A stretch of 6,902 nucleotides of DNA from Anaerolineales bacterium (GCA_024643945.1 JAHELX010000330.1:1-6902), one strand, 5' to 3'; numbered from the stretch's first letter, positions 1 through 6,642 are shown. The notes: a model not told the origin generated them from the sequence alone. Numbers and translations are program-made.

Positions 1-241
1 AGAGGTGTGCCATGTGCTCCCCTTCGGAATTGCGGATGGCTCCGTTGAAGAGGCAGACATCAATGAACTGGTCAGGCCAGCTCTCGGCATCCTTGTACTT
101 GAAATCCATCGCCACTGGCCACAGATAGATGTCGGCGGCAGCGGCCAGGTCCAGGATCTTTTCATTCAGATCCAGAACAGCTACATCACACCCGCCACAG
201 GTGGCGGCCCAGTAGAGCGCTAGTTTGAGCTTTTCGGCCAT
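1..241 (-). CDS. MvhG-type [NiFe]-hydrogenase small subunit (F420-non-reducing hydrogenase family), 5' part only
   Basis: The first 80 codons of a protein that continues beyond the window edge. It starts at an ATG (241-239) preceded by a GAGGT ribosome-binding sequence, 21 nt after the mvhD stop. The N-terminus holds the motif LYWAATCGGCDVAVLDLNEK. Its CxxC pair, C15 and C18, is placed as in the group 3 [NiFe]-hydrogenase small subunits (MvhG/FrhG), where it ligates the proximal [4Fe-4S] cluster. A second conserved-looking block, DVCLFNGAIRNSEGEHMAHL (residues 61-80), follows. In methanogens MvhG passes electrons from the NiFe site of MvhA to MvhD. The position directly after mvhD supports the same role here, in the cytoplasm. 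The acidic pair seen after the CxxC in respiratory hydrogenases is absent; Asp19 follows instead. Some bacterial members of this family are annotated only as 'oxidoreductase', so real hydrogenase activity depends on the unseen large subunit. Confidence 0.85.
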   Translation of the reverse strand, partial: MAEKLKLALYWAATCGGCDVAVLDLNEKILDLAAAADIYLWPVAMDFKYKDAESWPDQFIDVCLFNGAIRNSEGEHMAHL

Positions 242-262
242 AGGGACCTCGCTTGTAACCTG

Positions 263-706
263 TTAGATTAGTGGCTGGGCCTGGCTGATTTGTTCTTTCC
301 AATTCAGCGGCCCCAGCCGTCTGACTTGCTGTGTCATCTCGTCGACCACCTTAGCCCACTTGGCCCCTTCGGCCGCCGAGACCCATTCCAGCCGGAAGCG
401 ACCTGGCTCGATCCCGAAGTCTGTCAGTAGTCGCTCCAGCAGAGGCATGCGGCGCATAGTCTTGTAGTTGCCACTGGTGTAGTGGCAATCGCCTGGGTGG
501 CAGCCAGCCACAAGCACGCCATCGGCGCCTTCCCGGAATGCCTTCAGGACGAAGCTGGGATCTATCCGTCCGGAGCAGTTCACACGGATGATGTGCACGT
601 TGGGGGCATACTTCATGCGGGCCGTGCCAGCCATGTCGGCCCCCTGGTAGCTGCACCAGTTACAGAGAAAGCCCACGATCTTCGGTTCAAAGCCGTTTCC
701 GGTCAT
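263..706 (-). CDS. mvhD: MvhD / FlpD-family iron-sulfur subunit linking hydrogenase to heterodisulfide reductase
   Basis: A complete 147-residue protein of the usual MvhD size (Pfam FlpD, PF02662). Family motifs are visible in order: FLCNWCSY (C15, C18), VNCSGRIDP (C44) and GCHPGDCHY (C69, C74). These five cysteines are the family's conserved set and supply the [2Fe-2S] ligands. In methanogens this subunit is the electron bridge between the MvhAG hydrogenase and the FAD of HdrA. In other organisms homologues connect formate dehydrogenase or other dehydrogenases to Hdr. The ATG at 706-704 has a very strong GGAGGAG ribosome-binding site 3 nt upstream. The gene sits 113 nt after hdrA, the largest internal gap on this side of the cluster and one that contains a strong hairpin. 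It lies 21 nt before the hydrogenase small subunit. Family assignment is secure; the electron partner is inferred from the neighbour. Confidence 0.95.
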   Translation of the reverse strand: MTGNGFEPKIVGFLCNWCSYQGADMAGTARMKYAPNVHIIRVNCSGRIDPSFVLKAFREGADGVLVAGCHPGDCHYTSGNYKTMRRMPLLERLLTDFGIEPGRFRLEWVSAAEGAKWAKVVDEMTQQVRRLGPLNWKEQISQAQPLI

Positions 707-740
707 AGTCTCCTCCAGAATAGAGGCTGGGGGCTGCCCG

Positions 741-798
741 TCCTGCCTGCCCCGTGCCGGGACGGTGCACCTGTCGGCGCGGCACGGGGCAGGCGGGA
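741..798. repeat. Intergenic palindrome/hairpin between hdrA and mvhD
   Basis: Positions 745-759 and 780-794 are perfect reverse complements (15 bp, core CCTGCCCCGTGCC). The pairing continues with one mismatch to 741/798. The 20-nt centre itself contains the palindrome GGTGCACC (764-771) flanked by GAC/GTC, so the whole can fold into one long hairpin. No T-run follows on the minus strand, so it does not look like an intrinsic terminator. It fills most of the only large gap between hdrA and mvhD. It could be an RNA processing or stabilising hairpin that sets the hdrA:mvhD ratio, or a dispersed palindromic repeat. Confidence 0.75.
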
Positions 799-819
799 GG
801 GGCTAACCAGCCCCGGCAA

Positions 820-3800
820 TCAGCTTACAGCCGCCAATATCCCCTCAATCTCCGCAAAGATCTCCTGGTCGTTGTAGTGGTAGGCCTGGGCTGCGCCTGA
901 TGGGCAGGCAGCCACGCAAGTGCCACATCCCTTGCATAGGGCGGCGTTGACCTGGCTCACCTTGAGGGTAGGATTGTAGGAGATGGCAGAATAGGCACAA
1001 AGTCCGTTGCAAATACGGCACCCGCTGCATAGCTCGGCGTTAATCTCGGCGACGGTCGGCTCGATGATTACCTTGCCCTTTCCCATAAGTGACATCGCCT
1101 CGGCCGCGGCGGCGTTGGCATGGGCCACCGTGTCCGGGATGTCGCGTGGAGCCTGGCAGGTACCGGCCAGGAAGATCCCATCGGTATTGGTGTTGAAAGG
1201 CCGCAGCTTGGGATGGGCTTCCATAAAGAAACCGTCCTTATCACGGGTGATATGGAAGGTCTTGGCCACATGGTCGGTATCCTCGTGCGGTTCCATGCCG
1301 GTCACCAAAATCACCATATCGACCGGTAGGATGATGGGGCGTCCCAGGCCGGTATCCTCGGCCTTCACCACCAGCTTGTTGTCTTGGGGGATGACTTCCG
1401 CACCTCGCCCGCGGATGAAGATGACCCCCTCCCGTTGCACCCTCTCGTAGAATTCCTCGTAGCCCTTGCCGAAAGCACGGATGTCAATGTAGAGCTCGTA
1501 CACATCCGCGCCGGTCCGCTCTTTGGCCAGGTGTGCCTGCTTCATAGCGTGCATGCAGCAGAGGCGCGAGCAGTAGGTGTTGGCATGGGAATCCCGTGAG
1601 CCGACGCAGTGGATGAAGGCGATGCTCTCCGGCACCCGGCCGTCGGTCGTCAGGATTTCGCCCCCTGTAGGACCGGAGGCATTGCACATGCGCTCGAACT
1701 CCATGCTATCCAGGATGTTTGGGAAGAGGCCATAGTGATACTGCGGCAACCGCGTTGGATTGAAGAACTTGTGGCCGGTGGCCATGATAATCGCGCCCAC
1801 ATCCAGTTCGACGTATTCTTCCTGCATCCAGTGGTCGATGGCTCCTGGGCTGCAAGCTTTCACGCACTCCAGGCATTCGGAGCAGCCAGCGCAATCCAGA
1901 CAGCGTTCGGCCTCCTGCCGTGCGACTGTCTCGTAGAAGCCCAGCTCAACTTCATTGAAGTTCCGCTGGCGCTGCTCCAGTGGCAACATCGGCATCTCAA
2001 AGCGCGCGGCGTAGGCTAATTCTTCCCCTACCTCTCGCTCCACAATACGCTCTTTAGGGGTTTTGAACACGCGACCTTCTCGCAAATCCTGCCCTTTGAG
2101 GTAGCGTTCAATGGACTCGGCGGCGCGGTTGCCCGCCGCCACAGCCTCGATCACCGTCGTCGGTCCGGTGGTGGCGTCGCCCCCGGCAAACACACCCGGA
2201 TAGGAGGTTTCACAGGTATCTTCATCGACGTGAATCGTCCCCCATCGGGACAACTCCACGCCAGCGATGACGTCGGTCTCCGGTAATTGGCCGATGGCGG
2301 CGATGACCGTGTCTACCGGCAGCGTGAACTCGCTGCCAGGGATGGGGATAGGGCGACGGCGGCCACTCGCGTCCGGCTCACCTAGCTCCATGCGGGTGCA
2401 CTCGATAGCAGTGACATGGGTGTCGCTCCCGTCAGTACGGGAGTTCGCGATAATGCGGGTGGGAGTGGCCAGAAACTTAATCTTCACGCCTTCTTTTTCG
2501 GCCTCTTCGATCTCCCATGGGTTAACCGGCATCTCAACTCGGCTGCGGCGATAGACGATGGTGACGCTCTCGGCTCCTAAGCGCAGGGCAGAGCGGGCAG
2601 CATCTACTGCGGTGTTGCCACCGCCGATTACCACCACTTTGCCCAGGTGCGACCCACCGGCCCCTTCGTCTTTGTCGGACCAGCGGCCCAGGTTTACCTT
2701 GTGCAGGAAACTGATCCCATCATATACCCCCGGCAAGTCCTCGCCTGGTGCCCTCAGCTTCTGTCCTTTGTGGGCGCCGATCCCCAGGAAGACGGCCCGA
2801 TAGCCTTGCCGGAATAGATCCTCCAGCGTGAAGTTCCGCCCGAGGGCAGTATTGGTGACAATGTCCACCCCCAACTTCCGGATCACGTCAATCTCATATT
2901 CCAGAACGTCTCGGGGCAGGCGGTACTCGGGGATGCCGACGGCCATCATGCCGCCTGCTACCGGTAATGCCTCAAAGACGGTGACACCGTATCCCTTCTT
3001 GGCCAGTTGGTAGGCCGCCGTCAAGCCGGCCGCCCCCGCCCCGACTACGGCAACGCGCTCGGCAAGAGTGGGGCGGACCTTCTGCGTCTCCGATGTGTCA
3101 GATGCCTCTGCTTCCTTGCGTTCTCGCTCCCAATCAGCCACAAAGCGTTTCAGGGCTGCGATAGCCACGGCTCCTTCCGCCTTGGCCCGCGTGCAGGCAT
3201 CCTCGCAGGGATGGGGGCAGACCCGCCCGCAGATGCCAGGGAAGGGGAGGTCGCGGCGGATCAATTCCAGCGCTTCCGCATATTTGCCGGCTCCAATGAG
3301 GGCCACGTAACCCTGCACGTTGACTCCCGCCGGACACGCAGCGCGGCAAGGGGGAGTCCCCCTCTTGTCAATGGCAAAGGCCCCCGGTATCGCCTGGGGG
3401 AAGAGCCGGTAGATTGCCTCGCGGTGGGAGAGGCGCTGGTCGAACTCGTGGGGGATAGAGACCGGGCAGACGGATGTGCACTCACCACAACCGGAGCATT
3501 TGCTGATATCCACATAGCGCGGCTTCTTTTTGACCTGAACCTGGAAGTTCCCCACATAGCCTGACACATCTGTCACTTCGCTATTAGTGAGAAGGGTGAT
3601 GTTGGGATGACGAGCCACCTGGACCATCTTGGGCGTGAGGATACAGGCCGAACAGTCCAGAGTAGGGAAAGTCTTGTCCAGTTGAGCCATGCGCCCGCCG
3701 ATGGACGTGTCTTTCTCCACCAAGAATACCTGGTAGCCGGCATCGGCAATGGCCAGCGAGGCCTGGATGCCGGCGATCCCCCCGCCGACCACCATGGCCA

Positions 3801-4239
3801 CAGGGGTCACCGGAACTTCCCGCTCCGTCAGAGGTTCTTGCCAGATCACTCGATAGACTGCGCCGGAGATAAGCGTTTTGGCCTTGGCGGTACCTACTGC
3901 TTTATCCTTCGTGATCCAGGAGCAATGCTCTCGGATATTGGCCATAGTCAGCAGGTAGGGATTGAGACCGCCTTCGACCAGGGCGGCGCGGAAGGTCGGC
4001 TCGTGCATGCGGGGGGAGCAAGAGGCTACCACCACGCGGTTTAGACCGAACTCAGCGATGTCGTTTTTGATCATATCCTGGCCGGTGGAGGAGCACATAT
4101 ACTTGTACTCCCTGGCCACAGCCACATTAGGGAGGGTGGCGGCATAAGCCACCACGTCGAAGACATCCACCGTCCCCGCGATGTTCGAACCACAGTGACA
4201 GACATACACGCCCACACGGGCAGCGCCGTTATTGTTCAT
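820..4239 (-). CDS. hdrA: HdrA-type electron-bifurcating flavoprotein with inserted GltD-like NAD(P)H:FAD oxidoreductase module
   Basis: This 1139-residue protein is far longer than methanogen HdrA (about 650). Order: HdrA N-terminal domain (VYVCHCG, C14/C16; ASCSPRMHE, C74); FAD site GGGIAG 152-157 with E175, GGRMAQLDKTFP and LDCSACILTPKM; ferredoxin motif C248/C251/C254/C258. Then comes a GltD-like insert: Fer4_20-type cysteines (PCRAACPAGVNVQGY, C298/C302; GICGRVCPHPCEDAC, 336-349), a second FAD site GAGAAG 400-405, an NAD(P) site GGGNTA 540-545 followed by YRRSRVEMP, and GVFAGGDAT 682-690. HdrA resumes with C780/C783/C786/C789/C792/C796, the cluster-ligating set C878/C890/C894/C895 (HCVGSRD...YCSRLCC), and two C-terminal [4Fe-4S] motifs (1071-1081, 1102-1112). 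The arginine pair after the second Rossmann motif favours NADPH over NADH. Expected role: flavin-based bifurcation in a cytoplasmic HdrABC-MvhD complex. The ATG lies 10 nt after the preceding stop, with an AAGGGG ribosome-binding site overlapping that stop. Confidence 0.95.
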   Translation of the reverse strand: MNNNGAARVGVYVCHCGSNIAGTVDVFDVVAYAATLPNVAVAREYKYMCSSTGQDMIKNDIAEFGLNRVVVASCSPRMHEPTFRAALVEGGLNPYLLTMANIREHCSWITKDKAVGTAKAKTLISGAVYRVIWQEPLTEREVPVTPVAMVVGGGIAGIQASLAIADAGYQVFLVEKDTSIGGRMAQLDKTFPTLDCSACILTPKMVQVARHPNITLLTNSEVTDVSGYVGNFQVQVKKKPRYVDISKCSGCGECTSVCPVSIPHEFDQRLSHREAIYRLFPQAIPGAFAIDKRGTPPCRAACPAGVNVQGYVALIGAGKYAEALELIRRDLPFPGICGRVCPHPCEDACTRAKAEGAVAIAALKRFVADWERERKEAEASDTSETQKVRPTLAERVAVVGAGAAGLTAAYQLAKKGYGVTVFEALPVAGGMMAVGIPEYRLPRDVLEYEIDVIRKLGVDIVTNTALGRNFTLEDLFRQGYRAVFLGIGAHKGQKLRAPGEDLPGVYDGISFLHKVNLGRWSDKDEGAGGSHLGKVVVIGGGNTAVDAARSALRLGAESVTIVYRRSRVEMPVNPWEIEEAEKEGVKIKFLATPTRIIANSRTDGSDTHVTAIECTRMELGEPDASGRRRPIPIPGSEFTLPVDTVIAAIGQLPETDVIAGVELSRWGTIHVDEDTCETSYPGVFAGGDATTGPTTVIEAVAAGNRAAESIERYLKGQDLREGRVFKTPKERIVEREVGEELAYAARFEMPMLPLEQRQRNFNEVELGFYETVARQEAERCLDCAGCSECLECVKACSPGAIDHWMQEEYVELDVGAIIMATGHKFFNPTRLPQYHYGLFPNILDSMEFERMCNASGPTGGEILTTDGRVPESIAFIHCVGSRDSHANTYCSRLCCMHAMKQAHLAKERTGADVYELYIDIRAFGKGYEEFYERVQREGVIFIRGRGAEVIPQDNKLVVKAEDTGLGRPIILPVDMVILVTGMEPHEDTDHVAKTFHITRDKDGFFMEAHPKLRPFNTNTDGIFLAGTCQAPRDIPDTVAHANAAAAEAMSLMGKGKVIIEPTVAEINAELCSGCRICNGLCAYSAISYNPTLKVSQVNAALCKGCGTCVAACPSGAAQAYHYNDQEIFAEIEGILAAVS

Positions 4240-4249
4240 ATCACACCCC

Positions 4250-4729
4250 TTACCATCCGTACATCAAGGATTGGCCCATCTCGCGGATGAGTTGCAGCCG
4301 GACGTCACGCAGGCGGCCGGCGATGACTGCCCCGAGGTTCTCCAAGATCACATAGCCGATGTGGTTGTTCTCCTGGAACAATTGTTCGAGGTCTGCTCTC
4401 TCGAAAACCAGGCATCTGGCCTGCTCGGAGCAGATGGCGGAAGCGGTGAGGCGGTGAGGCCTCACCAACGCCGACCAGCCGAAGGCTTCCCCTTTGCTCA
4501 TCGTATCAATGGTGGTCTCCCGGGTGAGAGGTTTCAGGGGCAATCGGAAGCGAAGAGCCACCCGCCCCTCGGCTAGCAGGTAAACGCACTTGGCTTCTGT
4601 TCCCTCCTGGAAAATCACGGCCCCTTCATCGAAGGTCTCCTCACGGCCCAGGGCAGCAACCGCCTTCCACTCATTTTCGTCCAGTCCGTTGAAGAGATCG
4701 AAGCCTTGTAGCAAACGATAGGGAATCAT
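4250..4729 (-). CDS. Cyclic-nucleotide-binding-fold protein without DNA-binding domain
   Basis: A 159-residue protein consisting of one cNMP-binding/Crp-type beta-roll (PF00027-like). The N-terminal helix (LLQGFDLFNGLDENEWKAVA) leads into the barrel (FDEGAVIFQEGTEAKCVYLL, 33-52). The phosphate-binding-cassette segment GEAFGWSALVRPHRLTAS follows at 80-97, with E81 and R93 in the usual ligand-contacting areas. A helical tail ends at residue 159, and there is no helix-turn-helix after the barrel, so it is unlikely to be a transcription factor. The start is taken at the ATG 4729-4727 because GAGGAG (4742-4737) lies 7 nt upstream. A GTG at 4750 would add seven residues but has no ribosome-binding site of its own and abuts the hdrB stop. 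It sits between hdrB and hdrA, 10 nt from hdrA, suggesting a ligand-sensing or structural partner of the Hdr complex. Whether it binds cAMP, another ligand or nothing cannot be told. Confidence 0.88.
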   Translation of the reverse strand: MIPYRLLQGFDLFNGLDENEWKAVAALGREETFDEGAVIFQEGTEAKCVYLLAEGRVALRFRLPLKPLTRETTIDTMSKGEAFGWSALVRPHRLTASAICSEQARCLVFERADLEQLFQENNHIGYVILENLGAVIAGRLRDVRLQLIREMGQSLMYGW

Positions 4730-4736
4730 TGGAAAT

Positions 4737-4742
4737 CTCCTC
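4737..4742 (-). promoter_or_regulatory. Ribosome-binding site deciding the start of the cNMP-fold gene
   Basis: GAGGAG on the minus strand, 7 nt before the ATG at 4729-4727. It lies inside the longer reading frame that would begin at the GTG at 4750, which argues that the longer version is not the real one. Confidence 0.7.
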
Positions 4743-4750
4743 GGATCCAC

Positions 4751-5623
4751 TTACGCAGTCAGTTGTTCTAACTGTCTCGTCAGCTTGTTCGTTCCCACCA
4801 GGCCGGCCTTGAGTTTCAGTTGCTCCTGGGGCAAGCCAAAGGCCAGGCCCATCAGTTGAGTGAAGTAGAGGACCGGGATATGCACCGGCACACCCAGTTG
4901 CCCTCCTACCTCACGCTGATACGCTTCCAGGTTAAACTGGCACAGAGGGCAGACAGTCACCACACAGTCCACATCCCGGATCGGGCTCAAGAGGTCTCCT
5001 ACCAGCTTCAGGCCGATGCTCTTCTGGGTGGTCATTAGAACGCCGCCGCAGCAGTGGGTCTTCATGACATAAGGGACCACGGTGGCACCCAGCGCGGTCA
5101 GTAGCCGGTCCATAGAGGTGGGGAGGTCGGGGCCATCGAACTCGGCGTAAGGGCGGACCACCAGACATCCGTAGTAAGGTGCCACCCGCATGCCCCTCAG
5201 CGGGCGTTGCACGTGTTGGCCAATAGCCTCCGCCCCAATATCGGTGACCAGGAGTTCCAGGAGATGGCGCACCCGAACCTTTCCCTCGTAGTGAAGACCT
5301 ACCTCGCCCAGGACGACGTCCAGCTCTTCCTGAAGTTCTGGGTCAGCAGCCAGGTGGGAATTGACGCGGAAAAGGTTCAAATAGCAAGAGCTACATGTGG
5401 TTACGATCTGGTCGCCCATTTCTTGAGCTTTGGCCAGATTACGGGCTGGAAGAGCGATAGAAAGGAGATGACTGATTACGTCGGCCCCGGTAGCGCCGCA
5501 ACAGTTCCAGTCAGGTAGCTCCTCTAGTTTATGGTCCAGAGCGCTCATTACCGCGCGAGCCGAGGCGTCGTAATCTTTGGCGGTGTTCTCTAGAGAACAG
5601 CCGGGAAAATAAGTGTAGTTCAT
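4751..5623 (-). CDS. hdrB: Heterodisulfide reductase subunit B (HdrB), twin non-cubane [4Fe-4S] protein
   Basis: A complete 290-residue HdrB with both CCG domains intact. The first has C9 (YFPGCSLE), C41/C42 (NCCGATG) and C77/C80 (TTCSSCYLN). The second has C153 (YYGCLVVRP), C191/C192 (HCCGGVLM) and C225/C228 (VCPLCQFN). These ten positions correspond to the ligands of the two non-cubane [4Fe-4S] clusters that reduce the CoM-S-S-CoB disulfide in methanogens, and the spacing is nearly the same. The protein is soluble and shows no membrane segment. Its ATG overlaps the hdrC stop by 4 nt (ATGA), with AGGAG upstream inside hdrC, so translational coupling is expected. In a bacterium the substrate need not be CoM-S-S-CoB; some other disulfide or thiol acceptor is possible, and the sequence does not say which. 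Confidence 0.96.
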   Translation of the reverse strand: MNYTYFPGCSLENTAKDYDASARAVMSALDHKLEELPDWNCCGATGADVISHLLSIALPARNLAKAQEMGDQIVTTCSSCYLNLFRVNSHLAADPELQEELDVVLGEVGLHYEGKVRVRHLLELLVTDIGAEAIGQHVQRPLRGMRVAPYYGCLVVRPYAEFDGPDLPTSMDRLLTALGATVVPYVMKTHCCGGVLMTTQKSIGLKLVGDLLSPIRDVDCVVTVCPLCQFNLEAYQREVGGQLGVPVHIPVLYFTQLMGLAFGLPQEQLKLKAGLVGTNKLTRQLEQLTA

Positions 5624-6213
5624 GGCCGCTGCTCCTTTTCCTTTTCAATGGCCAGAGACTTGCGGAAGATGGCCTCTAATTCGACTTTCCCCTTGACTTC
5701 GTGAGGGGATAGCGGAATCCTCCCCTTCCGCCACAGGGCCAGGCCCAGAGGGGCATAGCTGACGAGACCCAAGGGATTTGTGCTGAAGAAATAGCGGAGC
5801 AGGAACTCTGGCTCATAGTTGCGCCCATGGCGACGAACGGTCTGCATAAAGGCCCGGTAGAAGCGCGAGACATTTTCCTTCTCTTTGCCTTGGACGTCCT
5901 CGGCGATGGCCAGGCGCTTCAAGGCCGCCATGGTCTCCGTGAGAGCAATCCCCCGCGGACAGCGGATGGTGCAGGAGTAACAGTTGGTGCAAAGCCAGAA
6001 GCTACGACTGTGCAGCGTCTCATCCCGCAGGCCTACCTGCACCAATCGCCAGAGCTGGCGCGGTGTGTAATCCATAGCATAGGCGGTGGGACAAGAGGCG
6101 GTGCAGGTACCACATTGGATGCACGTCAGAAGCTTTTCTCGGTCTGGGGCCACCGTCTCGGCGAAGGAATGATCCAGCATCTCCCGGGTGAGATTAAAGG
6201 CCTTTTCGGGCAT
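5620..6213 (-). CDS. hdrC: Heterodisulfide reductase subunit C (HdrC), 2x[4Fe-4S] ferredoxin-like subunit
   Basis: A complete 197-residue protein of typical HdrC length. Two classical cluster motifs are visible: CIQCGTCTASCPT (C31, C34, C37, C41) and CTNCYSCTIRCPRG (C75, C78, C81, C85). Between and after them are helical stretches usual for the family (TPRQLWRLVQVGL; ALKRLAIAE). A charged C-terminal tail rich in Lys and Glu ends the protein. HdrC carries electrons from the HdrA flavin to the non-cubane clusters of HdrB. No membrane helix like that of the HdrE/DsrM types is seen, so this is the soluble form. The ATG at 6213 is preceded by AAGGGGG with a 7-nt spacer. Upstream is a 105-nt gap with a palindromic repeat; downstream it overlaps hdrB by 4 nt. 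Confidence 0.96.
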   Translation of the reverse strand: MPEKAFNLTREMLDHSFAETVAPDREKLLTCIQCGTCTASCPTAYAMDYTPRQLWRLVQVGLRDETLHSRSFWLCTNCYSCTIRCPRGIALTETMAALKRLAIAEDVQGKEKENVSRFYRAFMQTVRRHGRNYEPEFLLRYFFSTNPLGLVSYAPLGLALWRKGRIPLSPHEVKGKVELEAIFRKSLAIEKEKEQRP

Positions 6214-6238
6214 AACATAACCCCCTTATGTCAGTGCG

Positions 6239-6288
6239 TGCTGCGTGTTGCGTGTTGCGTGCCTTCACGTAACACGCAACACGCAACA
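6239..6288. repeat. GTTGCGT-type palindrome in the gap upstream of hdrC
   Basis: Arms 6239-6261 and 6266-6288 pair at 21 of 23 positions around a 4-nt centre (CCTT). Each arm is built from tandem copies of a 7-nt unit (TGTTGCG on the left, CGCAACA on the right), so the element is both a direct and an inverted repeat. It lies inside the presumed transcript, 25 nt before the hdrC ATG. The transcribed strand shows no T-run, so it is not a standard terminator. It looks like a small dispersed palindromic (REP-like) repeat, and could also act as an mRNA hairpin. Confidence 0.8.
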
Positions 6289-6318
6289 TAACGGTATTGG
6301 CCGTCGTTTCTATTAACG

Positions 6319-6642
6319 TCACAAATCAAGATAGCTCGCAAGTTCGTCCAGATTCAGATCCACGGTGACCGGCTCACCGCGGATGATGTAGCCAGTCTGG
6401 TAGTGAGTGATGCCGTGGGAGAGGTAGTGAATGGCCTTGTCGCTGAGAGTGCGTTTTCCCCTTATTTTATGGTCTATCGTAATTACCTTACCGGTGAAGA
6501 GGTAACCGCACTCTGGACAAGAACCAGGGTCGCACGCGGCACAGCCTCCTTGACTGATCACAGTGAAGTTCGCCTTGCTGGGTTTCCCCATGACCTCCTG
6601 AATGACCTGGGCAATCTGCTTGGCTCTCTCTGCTTCGTTCAT
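6319..6642 (-). CDS. Small four-cysteine protein of unknown function at the head of the hdr cluster
   Basis: A 107-residue protein I do not recognise. It begins with a helical, charged segment (EAERAKQIAQVIQEVMGK), followed by a four-cysteine knuckle GGCAACDPGSCPECG (C34, C37, C42, C45: CxxC-x4-CxxC). That pattern would suit a zinc ribbon or a small iron-sulfur site. The rest is mixed strand and helix, with three histidines near residues 72-80 (IHYLSHGITH) and an acidic end (DLNLDELASYL). No signal peptide or membrane segment is visible. The ATG at 6642 has AAAGGG 6 nt upstream, provided by the last copy of an 18-bp tandem repeat. It lies 105 nt before hdrC on the same strand and is probably co-transcribed, so a maturation, electron-transfer or regulatory role beside Hdr is possible but unproven. 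Codon use and GC resemble its neighbours. Confidence 0.75.
   Translation of the reverse strand: MNEAERAKQIAQVIQEVMGKPSKANFTVISQGGCAACDPGSCPECGYLFTGKVITIDHKIRGKRTLSDKAIHYLSHGITHYQTGYIIRGEPVTVDLNLDELASYLDL

Noticed and set aside
5..223. Plus-strand open frame at the window start
   Set aside because: It overlaps the MvhG-type gene, whose minus-strand translation has clear family motifs.
3007..3564. 185-codon open frame on the plus strand
   Set aside because: It lies entirely within hdrA on the opposite strand, has no recognisable motif or ribosome-binding context, and is a by-product of GC-rich coding sequence.
820..4239. Misassembly or fusion artefact joining separate hdrA and gltD genes
   Set aside because: The reading frame is continuous, HdrA features flank the insert on both sides at a sensible domain boundary, and comparable HdrA-GltD fusions are known.
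5827..6291. 154-codon plus-strand frame running into the palindrome
   Set aside because: It is antisense to hdrC, and its C-terminus is only the translated palindrome repeat.
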